Source: Streptococcus sp. oral taxon 056 str. F0418 (GTDB taxonomy: Bacteria; Bacillota; Bacilli; Lactobacillales; Streptococcaceae). From it: 64,000 nucleotides of DNA. This document shows positions 10,144 to 20,339 of the stretch, piece after piece. The position numbers and the translations under genes are program-made. Position 1 is the stretch's first letter. The number at the start of each line of letters is the position of its first letter. The notes beneath the pieces were generated by a model. That model searched no databases and had not been told where the DNA came from. It worked only from the letters and a program-made list of their open reading frames with translations. The stretch is taken from the NCBI RefSeq assembly GCF_000220065.1, contig NZ_AFQU01000001.1:1193501-1257500 (forward strand). Reading direction: 5' to 3'.

Positions 10144-10591
10144 AAGTTATTTTTTTAGCAGATGTAAAAGGCAAAGGAAAAAAGGGGAAATCAAAGAAGT
10201 CCCTACAGGATATGCTCAGAATTTTTTGATTAAGAAGAATCTAGCAAAAGAAGCGACTGCTCAAGCTGTTGGAGAATTGCGTGGAAAACAAAAATCAGAG
10301 GAAAAAGCTCATGCAGAATTGGTTGCTGAAGCTCAAGCAATTAAGGCTAAGTTAGCCGAAGAAACGACTGTAGTCGAATTTACTGAAAAAGTTGGTCCAG
10401 ATGGCTGGACATTTGGGTCTATCACTAGTAAGAAAATTGCAGAAGAGTTAGAGAAACAATTCGGAATTAAATTAGATAAACGAAACATCAAGGTAGAGTC
10501 ACCGATTCGTTCAATCGGCTTGATTGATGTACAAGTCAAAATTTACCAAGACATTACAGGTATCATCAATCTGCGTGTCAAGGAAGGATAA
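10140..10591 (+). pseudogene. rplI: Ribosomal protein L9 gene with a one-base frameshift
   Basis: The ATG at 10140 opens [16 protein letters not shown], the normal L9 start, but after the A6-G4 tract (10178-10187) the frame goes wrong. The remaining protein ([18 protein letters not shown] and onward to INLRVKEG) lies in the next frame. Adding one A or G there gives exactly 150 codons, the family length. L9 has an N-terminal 23S-binding domain, a long helix and a C-terminal domain; here only the first 16 residues are in frame. L9 is dispensable in several bacteria, so a real loss is possible, but a sequencing indel is equally likely. Confidence 0.85.
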
Positions 10592-10615
10592 GGTAATAGG
10601 AGAGAGGAGTTCTTT

Positions 10616-11971
10616 ATGGCAGAGATTGATGAATTACGAGCGCAGCCTCAAGATATTTTAGCAGAGCAGTCTGTTCTAGGAGCTATTTTTCTTGATGAGA
10701 GCAAGCTCGTTTTCGTTCGCGAGTATATCGAGCCAGCAGACTTCTTTAAGTATGCCAACCGCTTGATTTTCAAGGCTATGATTGATTTGGCTGATCGCGG
10801 AGATGCTATTGATGCAACGACAGTTCGTAATATTTTAGATAGCCAGGATGATTTGCAAAATATTGGTGGTCTGAGTTATTTAGTTGAGGTTATTAACTCG
10901 GTTCCAACTTCTGCAAATGCGGAATATTATGCAAAAATTGTTGCTGAAAAAGCAATATTGCGCCGCTTGATCACACGTCTGACAGATTCTATCAACCAAG
11001 CTTATGATGGGGCAAGTCCAGCAGACGAAATCATTGCTGGGGCAGAGAAAGCTTTGATTGATGTCAGCGAAAATGCCAATCGTAGTGGTTTTAAGAATAT
11101 CAAGGATATTCTGAATATTAACTTTGAAAATTTAGAGGTTAGATCACAGCAAACATCACATATTACGGGAATTGCAACTGGTTATCCCGAACTGGATAGG
11201 ATGACTACAGGCTTGCATGAGGAAGAGCTAATCATTTTGGCTGCTCGTCCTGCGGTCGGAAAAACTGCTTTTGCTCTTAATATTGCCCAGAATATTGGTA
11301 CAAAGTTAGATAAGACTGTAGCTATCTTCTCTTTGGAAATGGGAGCAGAAAGCTTGGTAGACCGGATGTTGGCCTCTGAAGGAGTGATTAATTCTCACTC
11401 GATTCGTACAGGACAACTTAGCGATGAGGAATGGCGAAAGGTGACCATTGCACAAGCCAATTTGGCTCAGGCTAGTATTTATATTGATGATACGCCAGGG
11501 ATTCGGATTACAGAGATTCGTTCAAGGGCTAGGAAGTTGGCCCAAGAGACGGGGAATCTTGGCTTGATTTTGATTGACTATCTGCAACTGATTACAGGGA
11601 CGGGGCGTGAAAATCGCCAACAAGAGGTTTCAGAAATCTCTCGTCAACTGAAGATTTTAGCAAAAGAGTTAAAAGTACCAGTGATCGCCCTGAGTCAGCT
11701 TTCTCGTGGAGTAGAGCAACGGCAAGATAAACGTCCGGTATTATCAGATATTCGTGAGTCTGGATCAATTGAGCAGGACGCGGATATTGTGGCCTTTTTA
11801 TACCGTGATGATTACTATGATCGAGCTGGTGAAGAGGAAGAAGGCATTCCAAATAATAAGGTTGAGGTTATTATCGAAAAGAACCGGAGCGGTGCGCGTG
11901 GTACTGTAGAGTTGATTTTCCAAAAAGAATACAATAAATTTTCAAGTATTTCTAAGAGGGAGGAAGTATAA
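10616..11971 (+). CDS. dnaB: Replicative DNA helicase DnaB (called DnaC in Bacillus)
   Basis: 451 residues, full length. The N-terminal DnaB domain (about 10-115, PQDILAEQSVLGAIF) binds primase; the RecA-like C-terminal domain has Walker A ARPAVGKTAF at about 210-219, Walker B LGLILIDYLQLI, and the DnaB-type SQLSRGVEQR and SDIRESGSIEQDAD blocks. It unwinds DNA at the replication fork as a hexamer. It starts 24 bases after rplI with an AGGAG site and runs two bases from veg, so all are co-transcribed. Confidence 0.96.
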   Translation: MAEIDELRAQPQDILAEQSVLGAIFLDESKLVFVREYIEPADFFKYANRLIFKAMIDLADRGDAIDATTVRNILDSQDDLQNIGGLSYLVEVINSVPTSANAEYYAKIVAEKAILRRLITRLTDSINQAYDGASPADEIIAGAEKALIDVSENANRSGFKNIKDILNINFENLEVRSQQTSHITGIATGYPELDRMTTGLHEEELIILAARPAVGKTAFALNIAQNIGTKLDKTVAIFSLEMGAESLVDRMLASEGVINSHSIRTGQLSDEEWRKVTIAQANLAQASIYIDDTPGIRITEIRSRARKLAQETGNLGLILIDYLQLITGTGRENRQQEVSEISRQLKILAKELKVPVIALSQLSRGVEQRQDKRPVLSDIRESGSIEQDADIVAFLYRDDYYDRAGEEEEGIPNNKVEVIIEKNRSGARGTVELIFQKEYNKFSSISKREEV

Positions 11972-11973
11972 AA

Positions 11974-12264
11974 ATGAGTGATGCATTTACAGATGTTGCA
12001 AAGATGAAAAAAATAAAGGAAGATATCAAAGCTCATGAGGGGCAGATGGTCGAGATGACTTTGGAAAATGGTCGGAAACGTCAAAAAGATAAAAAAGGCC
12101 GTTTAATTGAAGTTTACCCTTCTTTATTTATCGTAGAGTACATCAATGACAAGGTTCCTGAGGAGGATTCTGCTCGAACTTATGTTGAGTCTTATACGTA
12201 TTCAGATATCTTGACAGAAAAGAATTTGATTCGCTATTTTGATGAAGAAGTAGAAGAGAATTAA
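11974..12264 (+). CDS. veg: Veg family protein (DUF1021)
   Basis: 96 residues. It shares with Bacillus Veg the core of a small beta-barrel protein: a G-x-R-x-K segment, then EVYPSLFIVEY and YTYSDILTE. Veg stimulates biofilm gene expression in Bacillus; its role in streptococci is not settled. AGGGAGG precedes the ATG, which follows the dnaB stop by two bases. It is followed by a weak terminator. Confidence 0.82.
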   Translation: MSDAFTDVAKMKKIKEDIKAHEGQMVEMTLENGRKRQKDKKGRLIEVYPSLFIVEYINDKVPEEDSARTYVESYTYSDILTEKNLIRYFDEEVEEN

Positions 12265-12277
12265 AAGTTAAGAAATG

Positions 12278-12306
12278 AGATTGGACTTGGTCACAATCTT
12301 TTTCCT
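12278..12306 (+). terminator. Terminator after veg
   Basis: AGATTG (12278-12283) pairs with CAATCT (12294-12299), followed by TTTTTCC. The stem is only 6 bp, so strength is moderate. Confidence 0.55.
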
Positions 12307-12326
12307 TTTAGGTAGATAGTCAGATT

Positions 12327-12355
12327 TTGCGACAGATTTTTATTTGTAGTATAAT
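12327..12355 (+). promoter_or_regulatory. araT-recO-plsX-acp promoter
   Basis: TTGCGA (12327-12332), a 17-base spacer, then TATAAT (12350-12355). The start site would lie near 12362, leaving a leader of about 20 bases with the GGGGGA ribosome site. Confidence 0.8.
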
Positions 12356-12382
12356 GTTTGAAAAGATGTGGGGGAAAGAATG

Positions 12383-13570
12383 ATGGATTTAATGAAACGC
12401 TTTAATAAGCATTTAGATAAGATTGCAGTATCTATGATTCGCCAGTTTGATCAGTCCATATCTGACATTCCGGGAGTTTTGCGCTTAACTTTGGGAGAGC
12501 CAGATTTTACAACTCCAGATCATATTAAAGAGGCGGCTAAAGCTGCAATTGATGCCAATCAAAGCCACTATACTGGTATGAGTGGTTTGTTAGAGCTTCG
12601 TCAAGCTGCTAGTAGTTTTGTTAAAGAAAAATATCATCTAGATTACAACCCAGAATCAGAGGTCTTAGTGACAATCGGTGCAACAGAAGCATTGTCAGCG
12701 ACCTTAACAGCCATTTTGGAAGAAGGCGATATTGTACTACTTCCGGCACCTGCTTATCCTGGTTATGAGCCACTTGTTAATCTCATGGGTGCTGAGATTG
12801 TCGAGATTGATACGACAGAAAATGATTTTGTTTTAACACCAGAAATGCTGGAAAAAGCCATTTTAGAGCAAGGCGAAAAAGTCAAAGCTGTCATTCTGAA
12901 TTACCCAGCAAATCCGACTGGTGTGACTTATTCGCGTCAGCAAATTCAGGAGTTTGCGGCCGTTTTACAAAAATATGAAGTCTTTGTGATCTGTGATGAA
13001 GTTTATTCTGAGTTGACCTATACAGGAGAGACGCATGTTTCTTTGGGGCAATACTTGAGAAATCAGACGGTTGTTATCAATGGACTTTCAAAATCTCATG
13101 CGATGACTGGTTGGAGATTGGGATTTGTATTTGCTCCGGCAGTATTTACGGCTCAAATTATTAAGAGTCATCAGTATTTGGTGACAGCGGCTACTACTAT
13201 GGCCCAGTTTGCTGGTGCTGAAGCGTTATTGGATGGGAAAAATGATGCAGAGCCGATGAAAAAGGAATATCTCAAACGTCGAGATTACATCCTAGAAAAA
13301 ATGACCAGTCTGGGTTTTAAAATTATTAAACCAGATGGCGCATTTTATATTTTTGCGAAGATTCCAGATGGATACAATCAAGATTCATTTGCATTTCTGA
13401 AAGATTTTGCTGAGAAAAAAGCGGTAGCTTTTATACCAGGTGCTGCTTTTGGACAATACGGAGAAGGGTACATCCGACTTTCTTATGCAGCGAGCATGGA
13501 GGTTATTCAGGAGGCGATGAAACGCCTGAAGGAGTATATGGAAGAGTATGATGCAGTCCATCACGAGTAA
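12383..13570 (+). CDS. araT: Pyridoxal-phosphate aminotransferase, class I/II (aromatic amino acid type)
   Basis: 395 residues from the ATG at 12383. A GTG at 12368 overlaps the GGGGG Shine-Dalgarno run and is rejected; ATG 12380 is also possible. Fold-type I features: [10 protein letters not shown] (cofactor phosphate loop), NYPANPTG (Asn-Pro-x-Gly), ICDEVYSEL (Asp for the pyridine nitrogen), Lys237 in [11 protein letters not shown] forming the Schiff base, and the substrate-binding Arg in GYIRLSYA. Pneumococcal and lactococcal relatives transaminate aromatic amino acids; the exact substrate is inferred. The 3' end overlaps recO by 23 bases. Confidence 0.88.
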   Translation: MDLMKRFNKHLDKIAVSMIRQFDQSISDIPGVLRLTLGEPDFTTPDHIKEAAKAAIDANQSHYTGMSGLLELRQAASSFVKEKYHLDYNPESEVLVTIGATEALSATLTAILEEGDIVLLPAPAYPGYEPLVNLMGAEIVEIDTTENDFVLTPEMLEKAILEQGEKVKAVILNYPANPTGVTYSRQQIQEFAAVLQKYEVFVICDEVYSELTYTGETHVSLGQYLRNQTVVINGLSKSHAMTGWRLGFVFAPAVFTAQIIKSHQYLVTAATTMAQFAGAEALLDGKNDAEPMKKEYLKRRDYILEKMTSLGFKIIKPDGAFYIFAKIPDGYNQDSFAFLKDFAEKKAVAFIPGAAFGQYGEGYIRLSYAASMEVIQEAMKRLKEYMEEYDAVHHE

Positions 13571-14330
13571 GGCCTTGATTCTCTACAATCGTAATTTTAG
13601 AGAGGATGACAAGCTGGTTAAAATTTTTACAGAGCAAGCCGGGAAAAGGATGTTTTTTGTAAAACATGCTGTTAATTCTAAATTAAGTCCAGTCATTCAG
13701 CCTTTGACAATTGCTAATTTGCTGATGAAAATTAGCGATGAAGGTCTTAGTTATATTCAAGATTATCAGGATGTTCAGTCTTTTAATAGAATAAATAATG
13801 ATTTATTTATCATGGCTTATGCGACTTATGTAGCGGCCTTAGCTGATGCTAGTATTCATGATAATCAGCCGGACGCCGCTCTCTTTGCTTTTTTGGAAAA
13901 GACTTTAGAGCTAATGAATCAAGGGTTAGATTATGAAATTTTGACGAACATTTTTGAAATCCAGATTCTATCACGTTTTGGAGTTTCTCTAAACTTTCAC
14001 GAATGCGTATTTTGTCATCGAACGGGCATGCCTTTTGATTTTTCATTTAAATGGAATGGCCTATTGTGTCCAGAACACTACTATCAAGATGAGAGACGTA
14101 GCCATCTCCATCCAAATATCCCTTTTTTACTAAATCAATTTCAATCTGTTGAGTTTGAAACCTTGGAAACCATTTCATTGAATAAGGAAATCAAACAGCA
14201 ATTACGGAACATTATAGATCAATTATATGATGAGTATGTTGGGATTCATCTAAAATCAAAAAAATTTATTGACTCTCTGGGCGACTGGGGAAATATTTTA
14301 CAAGATAATCAGGATAAGGAGTCTACATGA
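13548..14330 (+). CDS. recO: DNA repair protein RecO
   Basis: 260 residues, normal length. The N-terminal OB fold (1-80, [25 protein letters not shown]) binds DNA; the helical C-terminal domain contains the cysteine cluster CVFC and LLCPEH typical of the zinc-binding RecO fold. RecO acts with RecR to load RecA on SSB-coated DNA in recombinational repair. The start overlaps araT and the stop overlaps the plsX ATG (ATGA at 14327-14330), so translation is coupled through the block. Confidence 0.94.
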   Translation: MMQSITSKALILYNRNFREDDKLVKIFTEQAGKRMFFVKHAVNSKLSPVIQPLTIANLLMKISDEGLSYIQDYQDVQSFNRINNDLFIMAYATYVAALADASIHDNQPDAALFAFLEKTLELMNQGLDYEILTNIFEIQILSRFGVSLNFHECVFCHRTGMPFDFSFKWNGLLCPEHYYQDERRSHLHPNIPFLLNQFQSVEFETLETISLNKEIKQQLRNIIDQLYDEYVGIHLKSKKFIDSLGDWGNILQDNQDKEST

Positions 14331-15325
14331 AGAAAATAGCTATTGATGCGATGGGTGGGGATTTTGCACCTCAAGCTTTGGTCGAAGGAGCGAATCAAGC
14401 TTTAAGGGAATTCTCAGATATTGAATTGATTTTATATGGAGATGAAGCAAAAATCAAACAATATTTGACAGCTACTGAACGTGTCACTATTGTACATACG
14501 GACGAAAAAATTGAATCGGATGATGAGCCAACGAAAGCTATTAGGCAAAAAAAGAACGCAAGCATGATTTTAGCGGCTAAAGCTGTAAAGGCGGGAGAAG
14601 CAGATGCTGTCCTTTCCGCTGGCAATACAGGTGCTCTTTTAGCTGCAGGCTTCTTTATTGTAGGGCGAATAAAAAATATTGACCGTCCTGGTTTATTATC
14701 AACTCTTCCAACTATTAATGGTAAAGGATTTGATATGCTGGACTTAGGTGCTAATGCAGAAAATACGGCTCATCATTTGTATCAATACGCAAAGCTTGGC
14801 TCTTTCTATGCAGAAAGTGTAAGAGGAATCAAAAGACCTCGTGTAGGCCTCTTAAATAATGGTACAGAAAGTAGTAAAGGAGATCCTTTGCGCAAGGAGA
14901 CATACGAGTTGCTTGCTGCAGATTCTACGATTCATTTCATTGGAAATGTTGAAGCGCGTGAATTAATGAATGATGTAGCAGATGTAGTGGTGACAGATGG
15001 TTTCACGGGAAACGCTGTTTTGAAGTCTATTGAAGGAACTGCTCTAAGCATCATGGGACAACTGAAAAAGAGCATCCTAGGTGGCGGTCTAAAAGCAAAA
15101 TTAGGAGCTTTACTTTTAAAAGATAGTTTAAGAGAGCTGAAATCTAGCTTGGATTATTCGGAAGCTGGTGGAGCAGTATTATTTGGACTTAAGGCTCCAG
15201 TAGTCAAAACACATGGTTCAAGTGATGCTAAGACTGTTTGCAGTACGATTCGTCAAATCCGTACGATGTTGGATACAAATGTAGTAGGCAAGTCAGTTGC
15301 TGAATTTTCAAAGGAGGCAGAATAA
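14327..15325 (+). CDS. plsX: Phosphate acyltransferase PlsX
   Basis: 332 residues. It opens with [15 protein letters not shown], the PlsX signature. PlsX converts acyl-ACP plus phosphate to acyl-phosphate, the donor for PlsY at the first step of phospholipid synthesis, and is a peripheral membrane enzyme. Conserved blocks [31 protein letters not shown] and [13 protein letters not shown] are present. The acyl carrier protein gene follows directly, the usual arrangement. Confidence 0.96.
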   Translation: MKKIAIDAMGGDFAPQALVEGANQALREFSDIELILYGDEAKIKQYLTATERVTIVHTDEKIESDDEPTKAIRQKKNASMILAAKAVKAGEADAVLSAGNTGALLAAGFFIVGRIKNIDRPGLLSTLPTINGKGFDMLDLGANAENTAHHLYQYAKLGSFYAESVRGIKRPRVGLLNNGTESSKGDPLRKETYELLAADSTIHFIGNVEARELMNDVADVVVTDGFTGNAVLKSIEGTALSIMGQLKKSILGGGLKAKLGALLLKDSLRELKSSLDYSEAGGAVLFGLKAPVVKTHGSSDAKTVCSTIRQIRTMLDTNVVGKSVAEFSKEAE

Positions 15326-15326
15326 A

Positions 15327-15566
15327 ATGACACAAGAAGAGATTTATCAAAAAGTTGTTGCCATTATCCAAGAACGTCAAGGAACGGATTTTGTCGTAAC
15401 TCCTAAACTGGGGCTTAAAGATAATTTAGGAGCAGACTCTGTAGATTTGATGGAATTTATTTTAACTTTAGAAGATGAATTTGGAATTGATATCTCTGAT
15501 GAAGACATTGACCAACTGAAAAATGTTTCGGATGTTGTCTCATATGTAGAAAAGAAAGTAAAGTAG
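15327..15566 (+). CDS. acpP: Acyl carrier protein
   Basis: 79 residues from the ATG at 15327, with AAGGAGG nine bases upstream; a longer in-frame start at 15297 lies inside plsX and is rejected. Ser38 in GADSVDLMEF takes the phosphopantetheine arm. The acidic four-helix composition is typical. Streptococci have a second ACP gene in the fatty-acid cluster; this one, next to plsX, probably serves phospholipid synthesis. It ends inside the terminator stem. Confidence 0.93.
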   Translation: MTQEEIYQKVVAIIQERQGTDFVVTPKLGLKDNLGADSVDLMEFILTLEDEFGIDISDEDIDQLKNVSDVVSYVEKKVK

Positions 15567-15586
15567 GCCTTTAGCCTACTTTTTTC
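15561..15586 (+). terminator. Terminator of the araT-acpP operon
   Basis: A perfect 8-bp stem AAGTAGGC (15561-15568) / GCCTACTT (15574-15581), loop CTTTA, followed by TTTT. The left arm includes the acpP stop codon. Confidence 0.9.
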
Positions 15587-15680
15587 TATGTTTTTATTCA
15601 GGAAAATTTATTAAGTAGTCTTATGGGTAGCAAATACTAAATAAAAAACAATGGCATCCATTTTATTGTGCGGATTTTAC

Positions 15681-15709
15681 TTGTAAAAACAGATTTTATG
15701 TGGTAGTAT
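15681..15709 (+). promoter_or_regulatory. Purine operon promoter
   Basis: TTGTAA (15681-15686), 17 bases, then TAGTAT (15704-15709) with TG upstream (extended -10). CACGAAAGGCGAATA at about 15724-15738 contains two CGAA half-sites that loosely resemble a PurR box, but I cannot call it a clear PurBox. Confidence 0.65.
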
Positions 15710-15743
15710 TAAGATAACAAAAACACGAAAGGCGAATATTAAA

Positions 15744-16451
15744 ATGTCCATTAATTTATTATATTCGGGAAAAGCAAAAGATATTTTTTCAACAAAAGAT
15801 GAAGATGTGATTATAGCTCATTATAAGGACCAAGCAACAGCTTTTAATGGTGTGAAAAAGGAGCAAATTGAGGGCAAGGGGATACTCAATAATCAAATCT
15901 CATCTTTTATTTTTGAAAAGCTTAATGCTGCTGGTGTGGAGACGCATTTTATTGAAAAGATTTCGGACACAGATCAGCTCAATAAAAAAGTGAATATTAT
16001 TCCTTTAGAAGTCGTATTGAGGAATTATACAGCAGGTTCTTTCTCTAAGCGCTTTGGCGTAGAGGAGGGAATAAAACTTGAGACTCCAATCGTTGAATTT
16101 TATTATAAAAATGATGATTTAGATGATCCTTTTATCAATGATGAGCATGTGAAATTTTTGCAGATTGCCACTGATGAAGAAATAGTATTTTTAAAAGAAG
16201 AGACTCGTCGGATTAATGAACTTTTATCAGATTGGTTCCGTCAAATCGGATTGAAGTTGATTGATTTTAAGGTAGAATTTGGTTTTGACAAAGATGGGAA
16301 AATTATTCTAGCAGATGAATTTTCACCAGATAATTGTCGTCTATGGGATGCGAATGGTCATCATATGGATAAAGATGTTTTCCGAAGAGGTTTAGGGAAG
16401 CTGACAGATGTTTATGAAACTGTCTGGGAGAAATTACAGGTATTAAAATAA
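15744..16451 (+). CDS. purC: SAICAR synthase PurC
   Basis: 235 residues, full length. Catalyses ATP-dependent joining of CAIR and aspartate to give SAICAR. Family blocks: [12 protein letters not shown] (glycine-rich ATP site), [13 protein letters not shown] and [14 protein letters not shown]. First gene of the purine cluster. SD AAAGG is about 11 bases from the ATG, rather far. Confidence 0.96.
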   Translation: MSINLLYSGKAKDIFSTKDEDVIIAHYKDQATAFNGVKKEQIEGKGILNNQISSFIFEKLNAAGVETHFIEKISDTDQLNKKVNIIPLEVVLRNYTAGSFSKRFGVEEGIKLETPIVEFYYKNDDLDDPFINDEHVKFLQIATDEEIVFLKEETRRINELLSDWFRQIGLKLIDFKVEFGFDKDGKIILADEFSPDNCRLWDANGHHMDKDVFRRGLGKLTDVYETVWEKLQVLK

Positions 16452-16460
16452 GGTATTGAA

Positions 16461-19400
16461 ATGGATAAACGTATTTTTGTTGAGAAAAAAGCAGATTTTC
16501 GGGTGAAATCAGATAGTTTGGTCAAGGAGCTTCAGCATAATCTCAGCTTGACCACTTTAAAAGTCATTCGTATTGTACAGGTCTATGATGTGTTTGATTT
16601 GGCAGAGGGTTTGTTCGCGCGTGCGGAGAAGTATATTTTTTCGGAGCAGGTGACCGATACTGTTTTGTCAGAAGAAACTGTGCAGGCTAATCTCGCCAAC
16701 TATGCATTTTTCGCCATTGAAAGCTTGCCAGGTCAGTTTGACCAACGGGCAGCTTCATCTCAAGAAGCTTTGTTATTACTTGGTAGCTCAAGTAATGTGA
16801 CAGTAAAAACAGCGCAACTTTACTTAGTCAATAAAGATATTGATGAAGCTGAGTTGGAGTCTGTTAAAAAATACTTGCTGAATCCAGTGGATTCACGCTT
16901 TAAGGATATTAAACAACCAATTCAATTGGAAAAATTTTCTGAATCGGATAAAACGATTCCCAAATTGACTTTCTTTGAAAGCTATACAGCAGAAGACTTT
17001 GCGCACTATAAGGCAGAACAAGGACTGGCTATGGAAGTGGATGATTTGCTCTTTATCCAAGAATATTTCAAGTCAATCGGACGTGTGCCAACAGAAACAG
17101 AGCTCAAAGTTTTGGATACTTACTGGTCTGATCACTGCCGTCACACGACTTTTGAGACTGAGTTGAAGACTATTGACTTCTCAGCGTCGAAATTCCAAAA
17201 GCAATTACAGGAAACATATGAGAAGTATCTAGCTATGCGTGAGAAATTAGGTCGTTCTGAAAAACCACAAACCTTAATGGATATGGCGACTATTTTTGGT
17301 CGTTACGAACGTGCTAATGGTCGTTTGGATGATATGGAAGTGTCTGACGAGATTAATGCTTGCTCGGTTGAAATCGAAGTGGATGTTGATGGTGTCAAGG
17401 AACCTTGGCTTCTCATGTTCAAAAATGAAACCCATAACCACCCAACGGAAATCGAACCATTTGGTGGAGCTGCGACATGTATCGGTGGGGCTATTCGTGA
17501 CCCATTGTCTGGACGTTCTTATGTTTATCAAGCCATGCGTATTTCGGGGGCAGGTGATATTACGGCGCCAATTTCTGAAACACGTGCTGGGAAATTGCCA
17601 CAACAAGTCATTTCTAGGACAGCAGCTCATGGTTACTCTTCTTATGGGAACCAGATTGGTCTTGCGACGACATATGTTCGCGAGTACTTCCACCCAGGAT
17701 TTGTAGCTAAACGTATGGAGCTTGGTGCAGTTGTTGGCGCAGCTCCAAAGGAAAATGTAGTCCGTGAGAAACCTGAAGCGGGTGATGTGATTATCCTCCT
17801 CGGTGGGAAAACAGGTCGTGATGGTATTGGTGGTGCGACAGGATCTTCTAAGGTTCAAACAGTAGAGTCTGTAGAGACTGCTGGTGCAGAAGTTCAAAAA
17901 GGAAATGCCATTGAAGAACGCAAGATTCAACGTCTATTCCGTAATGGTGAGGTCACTCGTCTTATCAAGAAATCAAATGATTTTGGAGCAGGTGGTGTAT
18001 GTGTGGCTATCGGAGAATTGGCAGATGGTCTTGAAATTGATCTGAACAAAGTACCTCTTAAATACCAAGGTTTGAATGGTACAGAAATTGCTATCTCTGA
18101 ATCGCAAGAGCGGATGGCGGTCGTTGTTCGTCCGAAGGACGTAGAAGCCTTTGTTGCGGAATGCTATAAAGAAAATATTCATGCAGTTGTGGTCGCAGTT
18201 GTCACTGAAAAACCAAATCTGGTGATGCACTGGAATGGTGAAATGATCGTGGATTTGGAGCGTCGTTTCCTTGATACCAACGGAGTGCGTGTTGTTGTAA
18301 ATGCCAAAGTAGTTGACAAGGATGTCAACCTACCTGAAAAACGATCAACATCTATAAATACACTTGAAGCAGATGTTCTTGCAGTTCTATCAGACTTGAA
18401 TCATACGAGTCAAAAGGGATTGCAAACAATCTTTGATAGCTCAGTTGGTCGCTCAACTGTCAATCAACCACTAGGTGGACGACACCAAATCACGCCAACA
18501 GAAGCGTCTGTTCAGAAATTACCTGTACAACATGGTGTGACTCATACTGCATCAGTAATAGCTCAAGGTTACCATCCTTACTTGGCTAAATGGTCGCCTT
18601 ATCATGGTGCAGCGTATGCTGTTATTGAGGCTACAGCTCGTCTGGTGGCAGTAGGTGCCAACTGGTCCAAGGCTCGCTTTTCTTATCAAGAATATTTTGA
18701 GCGGATGGACAAACAAGCTGAGCGTTTTGGACAACCAGTATCAGCACTTCTAGGTTCTATCGAAGCACAAATTCAACTTGGTTTACCATCTATCGGAGGT
18801 AAAGACTCTATGTCTGGTACTTTTGAAGAATTGACTGTACCACCAACTTTGGTTGCCTTTGGAGTGACAACGGCAGATAGTCGCAAGGTGCTCTCACCTG
18901 AATTTAAGACTGCTGGTGAACATATTTACTACATTCCGGGTCAAGAACTTTCTCAAGATATTGACTTTGAATTGATTAAGTCAAACTTTGCTAAATTTTC
19001 AGAGATTCACGCGGCACATAAGGTAACTGCAGCATCTGCGGTTAAATATGGCGGTGTTGTTGAAAGCCTCTCACTTGCAGTATTAGGGAATCACATTGGT
19101 GCAAATGTAGCATTGACTCATCTTGAGAGTAGCTTGACAGGACAATTAGGTGGATTTGTCTTTACTTCACCTGAAGAAATTACTGGAGTAGAGAAAATCG
19201 GTCAAACTAGTGCAGACTTTACACTAACTGTCAACGGTGTGAAGTTAGATGGATACAAACTTGACAGTTCCTTCCAAGGTAAACTGGAAGAAGTTTACCC
19301 AACTGAGTTTAGGCAAGAAACGGAATTGGCAGAAATTCCAGCTGTTATGTCTAGCATAGTCATCGAAGCCAAAAAAACAATTGAAAAACCTGTGGTTTAC

Positions 19401-20186
19401 ATCCCAGTATTCCCAGGAACTAACTCTGAATATGATTCAGCTAAAGCTTTTGAAAAAGAAGGAGCACAAGTAAACTTAGTGCCTTTCGTAACAATTGATG
19501 AAGATGCTATTGTCAAGTCTGTTGACAAGATGGTTGACAACATTGTCAATTCTGACATTATCTTCTTTGCAGGAGGTTTCTCAGCTGCAGACGAACCAGA
19601 TGGTTCGGCAAAATTTATCGTTAACATATTGCTTAATGAGAAGGTTCGTGTTGCTATTGACAGCTTTATTGATAGAGGTGGCTTGATAATTGGTATTTGT
19701 AATGGATTTCAAGCTCTTGTAAAATCAGGACTTTTACCATATGGTAACTTTGAAGATGCAAGTAGCACAAGTCCAACTCTCTTTTATAATGACGCTAATC
19801 AGCATGTGGCTAGAATGGTGGAAACGCGTATTGTCAATACTAACTCACCGTGGCTTGCTGGTGTTACAGTTGGAGATATTCATGCGATCCCAGTATCGCA
19901 TGGTGAAGGGAAGTTTGTCGTAACAGCAGAGGAGTTTGCAAGACTTCGTGACAATGGTCAGATTTGGAGTCAGTACGTAGATTTCGATGGTCAGCCAAGC
20001 ATGGACAGTAAGTACAATCCTAACGGTTCCCTTTACGCTATCGAAGGAATCACTAGCAAGAATGGTCAAATTATCGGGAAAATGGGCCATTCAGAGCGCT
20101 GGGAGGAAGGCCTTTTTCAGAATATTCCAGGTCAGAAAGACCAGAAACTATTTGAAAGTGCTGTTCGCTATTTCAGACAGAAATAA
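16461..20186 (+). CDS. purL: Phosphoribosylformylglycinamidine synthase, single-chain PurL
   Basis: 1241 residues, the long form with N-terminal, synthetase and glutaminase domains in one chain, as in pneumococcus, rather than the PurS/PurL/PurQ split of Bacillus. It makes FGAM from FGAR, glutamine and ATP. Visible blocks: DHCRHTTFET near residue 230, MFKNETHNHPTEIEPFGGA, and the SIGGKDSMSG second half of the AIRS-like core. The C-terminal class I glutaminase has nucleophile Cys1080 in IGICNGFQ and His1147 in PVSHGEGKF. It begins nine bases after purC. Confidence 0.97.
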   Translation: MDKRIFVEKKADFRVKSDSLVKELQHNLSLTTLKVIRIVQVYDVFDLAEGLFARAEKYIFSEQVTDTVLSEETVQANLANYAFFAIESLPGQFDQRAASSQEALLLLGSSSNVTVKTAQLYLVNKDIDEAELESVKKYLLNPVDSRFKDIKQPIQLEKFSESDKTIPKLTFFESYTAEDFAHYKAEQGLAMEVDDLLFIQEYFKSIGRVPTETELKVLDTYWSDHCRHTTFETELKTIDFSASKFQKQLQETYEKYLAMREKLGRSEKPQTLMDMATIFGRYERANGRLDDMEVSDEINACSVEIEVDVDGVKEPWLLMFKNETHNHPTEIEPFGGAATCIGGAIRDPLSGRSYVYQAMRISGAGDITAPISETRAGKLPQQVISRTAAHGYSSYGNQIGLATTYVREYFHPGFVAKRMELGAVVGAAPKENVVREKPEAGDVIILLGGKTGRDGIGGATGSSKVQTVESVETAGAEVQKGNAIEERKIQRLFRNGEVTRLIKKSNDFGAGGVCVAIGELADGLEIDLNKVPLKYQGLNGTEIAISESQERMAVVVRPKDVEAFVAECYKENIHAVVVAVVTEKPNLVMHWNGEMIVDLERRFLDTNGVRVVVNAKVVDKDVNLPEKRSTSINTLEADVLAVLSDLNHTSQKGLQTIFDSSVGRSTVNQPLGGRHQITPTEASVQKLPVQHGVTHTASVIAQGYHPYLAKWSPYHGAAYAVIEATARLVAVGANWSKARFSYQEYFERMDKQAERFGQPVSALLGSIEAQIQLGLPSIGGKDSMSGTFEELTVPPTLVAFGVTTADSRKVLSPEFKTAGEHIYYIPGQELSQDIDFELIKSNFAKFSEIHAAHKVTAASAVKYGGVVESLSLAVLGNHIGANVALTHLESSLTGQLGGFVFTSPEEITGVEKIGQTSADFTLTVNGVKLDGYKLDSSFQGKLEEVYPTEFRQETELAEIPAVMSSIVIEAKKTIEKPVVYIPVFPGTNSEYDSAKAFEKEGAQVNLVPFVTIDEDAIVKSVDKMVDNIVNSDIIFFAGGFSAADEPDGSAKFIVNILLNEKVRVAIDSFIDRGGLIIGICNGFQALVKSGLLPYGNFEDASSTSPTLFYNDANQHVARMVETRIVNTNSPWLAGVTVGDIHAIPVSHGEGKFVVTAEEFARLRDNGQIWSQYVDFDGQPSMDSKYNPNGSLYAIEGITSKNGQIIGKMGHSERWEEGLFQNIPGQKDQKLFESAVRYFRQK

Positions 20187-20339
20187 ATAGTCCTAGATAT
20201 AGATGAGTTTCTAAAATAATAATGTATCAGACGACAGTATGAAAGCAGTGAAACTGAACTATAAGAAAGAATACGGAGTTGTTTAGCTTGATCGGCTAGC
20301 TTTCTCCATTTTGCAAGATAAAAGAATTTAGGTAAATCA
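20187..20339 (+). other. Structured purL-purF spacer, no gene seen
   Basis: 153 bases, unusually long inside this operon. GGAG ... CTCC with inner TAGC ... GCTA at about 20275-20307 could fold into an interrupted hairpin; no T-run follows. No open frame of note. Confidence 0.35.

Noticed and set aside
12368..12382. GTG start for AraT
   Set aside because: It overlaps the Shine-Dalgarno run of the ATG start.
20187..20339. BOX-type repeat in the purL-purF spacer
   Set aside because: Some GCTAGC-like resemblance, but the boxA and boxC ends are not found.
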